A DNA stretch of 6,347 nucleotides from Alphaproteobacteria bacterium (GTDB lineage: Bacteria; Pseudomonadota; Alphaproteobacteria; GCA-2731375), in contig JASLMY010000260.1 of the NCBI GenBank assembly GCA_030746295.1, positions 1-6,347 on the forward strand, given 5' to 3'. The notes beneath the pieces are model-generated. The model did not search any database. It was not told the origin of the DNA and worked only from the letters and a program-made list of their open reading frames with translations. Shown in pieces: positions 1 to 6,347 of the stretch (its first letter is position 1; every line of letters starts with the position of its first letter). Position numbers and translations under genes: made by a program.

Positions 1-11
1 CCGTCAAATGC

Positions 12-41
12 CTTGACCAAAACCTCGCAGACTGCGTAAAG
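12..41 (+). promoter_or_regulatory. Possible promoter for metK
   Basis: CTTGAC at 12-17 is a good -35 hexamer of the alphaproteobacterial housekeeping type. The region about 17 bases downstream, near GTAAAG at 36-41, is only a poor -10. The inverted repeat at 26-36 lies in the spacer, where a repressor could bind. Support is the -35 alone, so this is a weak call, and the true promoter could lie left of the window. Confidence 0.25.
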
Positions 42-142
42 ACACCGCATCTTGGAGCGGCGCATTCCCAACCACGCTCGGGCGCCTGGTGACCACGCGA
101 AAGCGACGGCGACGCCCAGCCGGCCGGATGCGCCCCAGCAGT

Positions 143-148
143 GGAGAG
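143..148 (+). promoter_or_regulatory. Ribosome binding site that fixes the metK start
   Basis: GGAGAG lies six bases before GTG at 155. This favours that GTG over the in-frame ATG at 128 and GTG at 89, neither of which has a comparable purine-rich site. The protein from 155 opens with the usual short MetK N-terminus before [15 protein letters not shown]. Confidence 0.7.
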
Positions 149-154
149 CCGACC

Positions 155-1333
155 GTGCCACGAGGCAGCTACCTCTTTACCAGTGAATCCGTCTCCGAAG
201 GACACCCCGACAAGGTCTGCGACCAGATTTCCGATCGTGTCGTCGACATGTTCCTCACCGCCGATCCGGAAAACGCGCGGGTCGCCTGCGAGACGCTCTG
301 CACCACCAACTTGATCGTTCTTGCGGGCGAGGTGCGCGGGCCGGAAGCGGTCGCCCAGGATCGCGACGCCATCGAGGCCGCGGCGCGCCAGTGCGTCCGC
401 GAGATCGGCTACGAGCAAGACGGCTTCCACTGGGAGAAGGCCAAGGTCCAAGTCCACTTGCACCCCCAATCCGCGGACATCTCTCAAGGCGTCGACGCCA
501 GCGGCAACAAGGACATGGGCGCCGGTGACCAGGGCATCATGTTCGGCTATGCCTGCCGCGAGACGGACGAATTGATGCCGGCGCCGATCCACTTCTCGCA
601 CCAGATCCTGAAGCGAATGGCGGAGGCCCGACACGCGGGCAAAACGCCGCAGTTCGGGCCCGATTCCAAGAGCCAGGTGACACTTCGCTACGAGGACGGC
701 AAGCCGGTCGCCGCGACCTCGGTCGTGGTCTCGACCCAGCACGCACCCGAAATCGACCAGGCCGAGGTCAAGGAGCTCGTGCGGCCCTTCGTTCTGGAGG
801 TGCTGCCCGAGGGCTGGATGTGCCCCGAGGCCGAATTCTACGTCAACCCGACCGGCCGGTTCGTCACCGGCGGACCCGACGGCGACGCCGGTCTCACCGG
901 CCGCAAGATCATCGTCGACACCTATGGTGGCGCGGCCCCGCACGGCGGCGGCGCCTTCTCCGGCAAGGACCCGACCAAGGTCGACCGCTCCGCCGCCTAC
1001 GGCGCCCGCTATCTGGCCAAGAACGTGGTCGCGGCCGGGCTGGCGGATCGCTGCTCGATCCAGCTCGCCTACGCCATCGGCGTCGCCAAGCCGCTCTCGG
1101 TCTACGTCGACACCTACGGCACTGGGAATTGCGAGGAAGAGCGGCTGGAGGCCGTGCTGCCCGACCTCTTCGATCTGAGCCCCGGCGGCATCCGCCGCCA
1201 TCTCGATCTGGCCCATCCGATCTATGCGCGCACCGCCGCCTACGGCCACTTCGGCCGTCCGCCGGAAGACGACGGCGGCTTTTCCTGGGAACGGACCGAC
1301 CTGGTCGAGGCGCTGCGCTCGTCGCTCGCCTAG
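155..1333 (+). CDS. metK: S-adenosylmethionine synthetase (methionine adenosyltransferase)
   Basis: This cytoplasmic enzyme makes SAM from L-methionine and ATP, releasing phosphate and pyrophosphate. The product from GTG 155 is 392 aa, normal for bacterial MetK. Visible signatures are the N-terminal [11 protein letters not shown] with GHPDK at about 16-20 (catalytic His and Mg-binding Asp), the hexapeptide GAGDQG at 122-127, and the P-loop-like GGGAFSGKD at 264-272 followed by [28 protein letters not shown] lies before the P-loop, also as expected. The C-terminus ends in an [14 protein letters not shown] segment followed by FSWERTD, as in alphaproteobacterial orthologs. No key residue appears to be missing. 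The start at 155 is chosen for its Shine-Dalgarno site and N-terminal fit; starts at 128 or 89 would add 9 or 22 residues that look unlike MetK. trmB follows after 23 bases with no terminator between them, so the two are probably co-transcribed. The call is very secure; the start is less so. Confidence 0.98.
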   Translation: MPRGSYLFTSESVSEGHPDKVCDQISDRVVDMFLTADPENARVACETLCTTNLIVLAGEVRGPEAVAQDRDAIEAAARQCVREIGYEQDGFHWEKAKVQVHLHPQSADISQGVDASGNKDMGAGDQGIMFGYACRETDELMPAPIHFSHQILKRMAEARHAGKTPQFGPDSKSQVTLRYEDGKPVAATSVVVSTQHAPEIDQAEVKELVRPFVLEVLPEGWMCPEAEFYVNPTGRFVTGGPDGDAGLTGRKIIVDTYGGAAPHGGGAFSGKDPTKVDRSAAYGARYLAKNVVAAGLADRCSIQLAYAIGVAKPLSVYVDTYGTGNCEEERLEAVLPDLFDLSPGGIRRHLDLAHPIYARTAAYGHFGRPPEDDGGFSWERTDLVEALRSSLA

Positions 1334-1356
1334 CGCGGGGGCCAGCTGCGGCGATC

Positions 1357-2073
1357 GTGAGCCGACCCGACGATGGCGCCTCCGGCAACCGCAGGCGGCT
1401 CTACGGCCGCCGGCGCGGCAAGCGGCTACGGGCCGGCCGGCTGGCCTTGGTCGAGCGCCTGCTGCCCGAGCTTGCCTTCGACATCGATACGACGGCACCG
1501 GCGGCGCTCGATCCGGCGGGCCTGTTCCCCGCCGCCGTAGCTGAGGTCTGGCTCGAAATCGGCTTCGGCAACGGCGAGCACCTGGCCTACCAGGCGGCGG
1601 CCAACCCCGGCATTGGACTGATCGGCGTCGAGCCCTATCTCGCCGGCGTCGCGCGCATGGTGGCGTATATCGACGAGCGCCGGCTAGCGAACGTCAGGCT
1701 CTTCATCGACGATGCCCGCTTGTTGCTCCCGTGCCTCGCCGACGCCTCCATCACCCGCCTGTTCACACTCTTTCCCGATCCCTGGCCCAAGACCAGACAC
1801 CACAAGCGCCGCTTGGTAGCGGCTGATACCGTCGCCGAGGCGAGCCGCATCCTCACGCCCGGCGGCGAGTGGCTGCTCGCCACCGACGATATGGACTATT
1901 GCCGCTGGATGCTGGGGCTGCTGACGGGCCGGTCCGACTTCGCTTGGACGGCCGAGCGGGCCGAGGATTGGCGCCGGCGTCCGGCCGACTGGCCCGAGAC
2001 CCGATACGAGGCGAAGGCGGCGGCGGCCGGCCGGCAGGCTGCATACCTTCGCTTCCGACGACACCCGAACTGA
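1357..2073 (+). CDS. trmB: tRNA (guanine-N7-)-methyltransferase
   Basis: TrmB transfers a methyl group from SAM to N7 of G46 in the variable loop of a subset of tRNAs. The predicted protein is 238 aa, like E. coli TrmB. The Rossmann-fold SAM site is visible as EIGFGNGEHL from residue 67, followed by GVEPYLAGV at about 90-98, the position of the acidic ribose-binding residue. The family signature FPDPWPKTRHHKRR lies at about 139-152, with the catalytic Asp in PDPW. The C-terminal TRYEAKA at about 215-221 carries the conserved T-x-x-E pair that contacts SAM and guanine. The Arg-rich N-terminus (RRRLYGRRRGKRLRAGR) is typical of alphaproteobacterial TrmB. GTG 1357 is the most plausible start: it sits 23 bases after the metK stop. 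The only upstream ribosome-site candidate is a G-run at 1337-1341, about 15 bases away, so initiation may be weak or coupled to metK. The same frame stays open far upstream inside metK, but that part is a shadow. Confidence 0.96.
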   Translation: MSRPDDGASGNRRRLYGRRRGKRLRAGRLALVERLLPELAFDIDTTAPAALDPAGLFPAAVAEVWLEIGFGNGEHLAYQAAANPGIGLIGVEPYLAGVARMVAYIDERRLANVRLFIDDARLLLPCLADASITRLFTLFPDPWPKTRHHKRRLVAADTVAEASRILTPGGEWLLATDDMDYCRWMLGLLTGRSDFAWTAERAEDWRRRPADWPETRYEAKAAAAGRQAAYLRFRRHPN

Positions 2074-2095
2074 GGCGCGGACCGCCCGAAATCAC

Positions 2096-2123
2096 TTGCG
2101 ACGCAGTCGCTCTTGACTATTAT
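2096..2123 (+). promoter_or_regulatory. Candidate promoter for the rimP operon
   Basis: TTGCGA at 2096-2101 and TATTAT at 2118-2123 are separated by 16 bases. TATTAT differs from the sigma-70 consensus at one position. An alternative is CTTGAC at 2112-2117 as the -35, with the weak TAGCTA at 2135-2140 as the -10. Either would start transcription upstream of the hairpin at 2171, placing the hairpin in the transcribed leader. The call rests on hexamer match and position only. Confidence 0.4.
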
Positions 2124-2168
2124 GCGCGAGCGATTAGCTAGCCGTAAGACAGTACCGGGTTTGTCGAT

Positions 2169-2192
2169 GGGTGGGCGGCCGCCCACTTTTTT
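2169..2192 (+). terminator. Intrinsic terminator, possibly an attenuator before rimP
   Basis: GTGGGCGG (2171-2178) and CCGCCCAC (2179-2186) form a perfect 16-base palindrome. In RNA it would fold as a 6-bp all-Watson-Crick stem with a GGCC loop, extendable by two G-U pairs at the base, followed by six U residues at 2187-2192. This is the classic form of a Rho-independent terminator. It could end metK-trmB transcripts, attenuate transcription from the candidate promoters just upstream, or do both. It stands 97 bases after the trmB stop and only 18 bases before the chosen rimP start, which makes the leader-attenuator reading attractive. Confidence 0.65.
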
Positions 2193-2210
2193 GTTATACG
2201 GGTGATGCCC

Positions 2211-2726
2211 ATGTCGACGCGGCAGGACGAGGTGGCGGGCGTCGAACATTTGATCGCGCCATCGGTCGAGGCCATGGGCTATGCGCTGGTCCGCGTACGT
2301 TTTATGGGCGATCAGCAGAGACCAACGCTTCAAGTCATGGCCGAGCGCATGGACGGCGCGGAGATGTGCGTGGATGACTGCGCCGAGCTCAGCCGAACGA
2401 TCTCGGCGCTGCTCGATGTCGAGGACCCGTTGCCCGGCAGCTATCTATTGGAAGTCAGCTCGCCCGGCATCGATCGCCCGCTGGTCAAGGCGGCCGACTT
2501 CGAGCGCTTCGCCGGTCACGAGGCGAAACTCGAGTGCCGGCGAGCGCAGGACGGACGCAAGCGGTTTCGCGGCCGTCTCTTGGGCCTCGAGGGCGAGGTG
2601 GTGCGGCTGGCACTGGCCGACGGCTCGGGCGAGACGGCGGAGATCCCGCTGGCCGACCTGGCCGAGGCGAAGCTGGTGCTGACCGACGAGCTGATCGAGA
2701 CGGCACTGAAACGAAGAGGCGGATAG
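2211..2726 (+). CDS. rimP: Ribosome maturation factor RimP
   Basis: RimP binds the small ribosomal subunit during assembly and helps its maturation; it acts in the cytoplasm. The protein from ATG 2211 is 171 aa, in the usual range. The N-terminal alpha/beta domain covers roughly residues 1-85 and opens with the typical VEHLIAPSVEAMGYALVRV, followed by CVDDCAELSRTISALLDVED. The family hallmark EVSSPGIDRPL is at 81-91, where the two domains join. A C-terminal SH3-like domain spans about 95-165 (FRGRLLGLEGEVVRL, then IPLADLAEAKLV). Three in-frame starts are close together: GTG 2202, ATG 2205 and ATG 2211. I chose 2211 because GGTGAT at 2201-2206 matches the 16S-complementary consensus at a suitable distance. 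ATG 2205 would add two residues and lies in a TGATG overlap with a mini-ORF. The stop overlaps the nusA start by one base. Confidence 0.95.
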   Translation: MSTRQDEVAGVEHLIAPSVEAMGYALVRVRFMGDQQRPTLQVMAERMDGAEMCVDDCAELSRTISALLDVEDPLPGSYLLEVSSPGIDRPLVKAADFERFAGHEAKLECRRAQDGRKRFRGRLLGLEGEVVRLALADGSGETAEIPLADLAEAKLVLTDELIETALKRRGG

Positions 2727-4327
2727 TGGAACAGGAAACCATCGTAGGCGCCAATCGTCTGGAAATTCTGCAGATCGCGGATGCCGTGGCGCGGGAGAAG
2801 GTGATCGAGCTGGATCTCGTGATCGAGGCCTTGGAGGAGGCGATCCAGAAGGCGGCGCGCTCGAAATACGGCTTCGAAAACGACATCCGTGCCGAGATCG
2901 ATCGCAAGAGCGGCGATATCCGGCTGCAAAGGCTCTTGGAGGTCGTCGACGAAGTCGAGAACGAGGCGACCCAGGTGACCTTGCCGGAGGCGCAGACCCG
3001 CAACCCCGACGCCCGCGTCGGCGATTTGCTGTCGGACCCGCTGCCGCCGATCGATTTCGGCCGCATCGCCGCCCAGACCGCCAAGCAGGTAATCGTGCAG
3101 AAGGTGCGCGACGCCGAGCGCGAGCGCCAATACGAAGAATACAAGGACCGTATCGCCGAGATCGTCAACGGCATCGTCAAGCGGGTCGAGTACGGCAACG
3201 TGATGGTCGATCTGGGCCGCGCCGAGGCGGTGGTCCGGCGCGACGAGGTCTTGCCGCGCGAAAGCTTCCACAACGGCGATCGGATCCGGGCCTATATCTA
3301 CGACGTCCGCCAGGAGCTGCGCGGCCCGCAGATCTTTCTCTCGCGCACCCACCCACAGTTCATGGCCAAGCTGTTCGCCCAAGAGGTGCCCGAGATTTAC
3401 GACGGCATCATCGAGATTCGCGCCGTTGCCCGCGACCCCGGCAGCCGGGCCAAGATCGCCGTAATCTCGAACGATTCATCGATCGACCCCGTCGGTGCCT
3501 GCGTCGGCATGCGCGGCAGCCGGGTACAGGCGGTGGTCAGCGAGCTGCAGGGCGAGAAGATCGACATCATCCAGTGGTCGCCGGACGCGGCCGCCTTCCT
3601 GGTCAACGCGCTGGCACCGGCCGAGGTCTCCAAGGTGGTGATGGACGAGGACGCGCACAAATTCGAGGTCGTGGTCCCGGACGATCAGCTCAGCCTGGCG
3701 ATCGGCCGGCGCGGCCAAAACGTTCGCTTGGCATCGCAGTTGACCGGCTGGGATATCGACATCCTGACCGAGAGCGAGGAGAGCGAGCGCCGCCAGGAAG
3801 AGATGCGCCAGCGCAGCCAGATGTTCATGGAGACGCTGGTCATCGACGAAATGATGGCTCAACTCTTGGCCACCGAGGGCTTCGCCTCGGTCGAGGACGT
3901 GGCCTACGTGCCACAGGAAGAGGTTGCCGGTCTCGAGGGCTTCGACAGCGACTTGGCCGAGGCGCTTCAGGCGCGTGCCTACGACTACCTGGAGCGCCGC
4001 GACGCCGAGTACGACGCCGAGCGGCGCGAGATGGGCGTGGAGGATGCGCTCGCCGCCATCGAGGGCCTGACGCCGGCAATGCTGGTCACCCTGGGCGAGG
4101 CCGGAATCAAGAACCTGGACGATCTCGGCGACCTCGCCTCGGATGAACTCACCGACCGGGAGAGCGGCTTCCTCAGGGACTTCGCTCTGTCCGACGAGGA
4201 AGCCAACACCATCATCATGGCGGCGCGGGCGCATTGGTTCGACGACGAGGAGGCGGCGGCCCCGGCGGCCCCCGCCGAGGCGGCCTCGGCCGAGGCCGAG
4301 ATCGGGGCGGCGGAAGACGGCGCCTGA
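2726..4327 (+). CDS. nusA: Transcription termination/antitermination factor NusA
   Basis: NusA binds RNA polymerase and nascent RNA and controls pausing, intrinsic termination and rRNA antitermination. The protein from GTG 2726 is 533 aa, normal for alphaproteobacteria. The RNAP-binding N-terminal domain covers about 1-135 (NRLEILQIADAVAREK near the start, with the RIAAQTAKQVI segment). The S1 domain starts near residue 143 (EIVNGIVKRVEYGNVMVDLG) and runs to about 205. KH1 has its GxxG loop GMRG at 261-264, and KH2 has GRRG at 327-330. Two C-terminal helix-hairpin-helix-like acidic repeats lie at about 380-430 and 438-505, followed by an Ala/Glu-rich acidic tail of some 24 residues. The start overlaps the rimP stop by one base and has AAGAGG at 2714-2719, six bases upstream. 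The frame stays open earlier inside rimP, but those residues do not resemble NusA. Autoregulation of the operon is known for E. coli NusA and is plausible here. Confidence 0.98.
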   Translation: MEQETIVGANRLEILQIADAVAREKVIELDLVIEALEEAIQKAARSKYGFENDIRAEIDRKSGDIRLQRLLEVVDEVENEATQVTLPEAQTRNPDARVGDLLSDPLPPIDFGRIAAQTAKQVIVQKVRDAERERQYEEYKDRIAEIVNGIVKRVEYGNVMVDLGRAEAVVRRDEVLPRESFHNGDRIRAYIYDVRQELRGPQIFLSRTHPQFMAKLFAQEVPEIYDGIIEIRAVARDPGSRAKIAVISNDSSIDPVGACVGMRGSRVQAVVSELQGEKIDIIQWSPDAAAFLVNALAPAEVSKVVMDEDAHKFEVVVPDDQLSLAIGRRGQNVRLASQLTGWDIDILTESEESERRQEEMRQRSQMFMETLVIDEMMAQLLATEGFASVEDVAYVPQEEVAGLEGFDSDLAEALQARAYDYLERRDAEYDAERREMGVEDALAAIEGLTPAMLVTLGEAGIKNLDDLGDLASDELTDRESGFLRDFALSDEEANTIIMAARAHWFDDEEAAAPAAPAEAASAEAEIGAAEDGA

Positions 4328-4328
4328 G

Positions 4329-4960
4329 TTGGCCCCGCCGGCGCGACAGCCCAAGCGCCGCTGCATCGCGACGGGCGCGGTCCGGGACACCGCCGAGCTG
4401 GTCCGCTTCGTCGTCGGACCCGAGGTCCGGCTGGTCCCCGACGTCGCCGGCAAGCTGCCGGGACGTGGTCTTTGGGTAACGGCTTCGAAGGCTGCCGTCG
4501 AACGCGCCGTCGCCAAGAAGCTCTTCCAACGGGCCGCCCGATGTCAGGTGGTGGTCGAGGCGGATCTCGCTGACCGGGTCGAGCAGCTATTGGCGGCCCG
4601 CTGCCTTGAGCTCTTGGGCCTGGCCCGAAGGGCCGGCGAATTGGTGCTCGGCTACGAGAAGGTCGCGGCATTGGCCCGGGCCGGCAAGGCAGCGGTGCTG
4701 CTCGCCGCTTGCGATGCCGCGCCGGGTGGACGGGCGAAGATTCAGGCCCGGGCACGCGGGGTTCCGACCGTCGAATTGTTCGCCGGCGGCGAATTGAGTT
4801 TGGCATTGGGGCGGCATAATGTGGTACATGCTGCCCTCTGTCGGGGCGGATTGGCTGATCGCTTTCGCTCCGAGGCGGTGCGTTTGGCCGGATTTCGCGC
4901 CGAAAGGGACGATGGCGACGGTACCCCGGACGGCGGGACGGCGGCAGGAGAACGAGTGCA

Positions 4961-4964
<4 letters not shown>
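4329..4964 (+). CDS. YlxR-family (DUF448) RNA-binding protein fused to an L7Ae/YlxQ-like domain
   Basis: The 211-aa product has two parts. Residues about 8-85 are a YlxR (DUF448) domain: KRRCIATG at 9-16, an [10 protein letters not shown] segment, and GRGLWV at 45-50, the family hallmark. Residues about 93-190 resemble the L7Ae/L30e/YlxQ fold: [20 protein letters not shown], a hydrophobic strand [11 protein letters not shown], a [18 protein letters not shown] segment, and [13 protein letters not shown]. YlxR and L7Ae-fold proteins bind nucleic acid; the exact cellular role of this fusion is not settled. In Bacillus subtilis the two are separate genes, ylxR and ylxQ, between nusA and infB, so the position fits. 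TTG 4329 is the only sensible start: one base after the nusA stop and close to the first conserved residues. Initiation is probably coupled to nusA translation. The stop overlaps the infB start by four bases. Family and fold are secure; the start is fairly sure. Confidence 0.9.

Positions 4965-6347
<1,383 letters not shown>

Larger units (their letters stand above)
1..154 (+). promoter_or_regulatory. metK upstream leader, partial at the left edge
   Basis: No gene is recognisable here. A perfect 5-1-5 inverted repeat, CGCAG-A-CTGCG, lies at 26-36. GGCGC at 59-63 can pair with GCGCC at 82-86. Alternatively GGCGCAT at 59-65 plus CC at 67-68 can pair with GGATGCGCC at 126-134, leaving one bulged T; the two pairings exclude each other. 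A leader able to switch folds would suit metK, which is often SAM-regulated. I compared the region from memory with SAM-II, SAM/SAH and SAH riboswitch cores and found no match, so no riboswitch is called. There is no T-run that would make an intrinsic terminator. The frame of metK stays open back to a GTG at 89, but that part is Arg-rich and does not look like MetK. Confidence 0.35.
2074..2210 (+). promoter_or_regulatory. Intergenic region and leader of the rimP-nusA-infB operon
   Basis: This 137-base gap separates the metK-trmB pair from the rimP operon and is visibly less GC-rich in its middle than the flanking genes. It contains two overlapping promoter-like elements, an inverted repeat TCGCTC (2107-2112) / GAGCGA (2128-2133), an intrinsic-terminator-like hairpin and a 12-codon reading frame, ATG 2167 to TGA 2203-2205. 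In E. coli the leader before rimP-nusA-infB is also rich in terminators and NusA controls its own operon. By analogy, which is inference, this leader could be an attenuation region. No tRNA gene is present here, unlike the metY gene that heads the E. coli operon. Confidence 0.6.

Noticed and set aside
89..154. Upstream GTG 89 or ATG 128 as the start of metK
   Set aside because: They add an Arg-rich or unrelated N-terminus and lack a good ribosome binding site, whereas GTG 155 has GGAGAG six bases upstream and a normal MetK N-terminus.
1..154. SAM-II, SAM/SAH or SAH riboswitch before metK
   Set aside because: A few short strings look similar (for example GGTGA at 88-92), but the core pairing and conserved loop bases I know for these classes cannot be placed.
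820..1356. Open frame upstream of trmB, continuous with it, overlapping metK in another frame
   Set aside because: The translation is Arg/Pro-rich low complexity with no TrmB similarity, while the metK frame over the same bases is fully conserved. The open frame is a by-product of high GC.
2074..2086. Small hairpin GGCG / CGCC right after the trmB stop as a terminator
   Set aside because: The stem is only four base pairs and no U-tract follows. The hairpin at 2171-2186 is far better.
2485..3382. Minus-strand open frames opposite rimP and the start of nusA
   Set aside because: Composition follows the reverse complement of the real genes and no protein family is recognisable.

Overview
The window is a high-GC chromosomal segment, very probably from an alphaproteobacterium of the Rhodospirillales type. 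It holds six protein-coding genes, all on the + strand: metK, trmB, rimP, nusA, a fused ylxR-ylxQ-type gene, and the first 462 codons of infB, which runs off the right edge. The organism is inferred from three things: the gene order metK-trmB-rimP-nusA-ylxR-infB; the alphaproteobacterial flavour of the proteins (the IF2 N-terminal segment with [13 protein letters not shown] character, NusA with GRRGQNVRLASQLTGW, YlxR fused to an L7Ae-like domain); and the GC-rich third codon positions. No database search was possible, so the taxon is an inference.

Region 1-1333 is a 154-base leader followed by metK, which makes S-adenosylmethionine (SAM). The leader has overlapping inverted repeats but matches no SAM riboswitch class that I recognise. 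Region 1357-2073 is trmB, a SAM-dependent tRNA m7G46 methyltransferase 23 bases downstream of metK, so a SAM producer and a SAM consumer are probably co-transcribed.

Region 2074-2210 is the only substantial intergenic gap after the metK leader. It carries promoter-like elements and then a perfect GC-rich palindrome followed by six T residues, i.e. an intrinsic terminator. Because the promoter-like elements lie upstream of the hairpin, it may act as an attenuator in the leader of the rimP-nusA-infB operon. A 12-codon reading frame runs through the hairpin and ends in a TGATG overlap with a possible rimP start.

Region 2211-6347 is the rimP-nusA-ylxR/Q-infB operon. It is tightly packed: a 1-base overlap, a 1-base gap and a 4-base overlap, which suggests translational coupling. 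It joins ribosome maturation (RimP), transcription elongation, termination and antitermination (NusA), RNA binding (YlxR/YlxQ) and translation initiation (IF2). Five of the six genes appear to start with GTG or TTG.

The gene content is conserved housekeeping. I see no mobile element, CRISPR array, tRNA, rRNA or unknown gene system. The parts worth a second look are the two leaders. The long opposite-strand and alternative-frame reading frames are GC-driven shadows.
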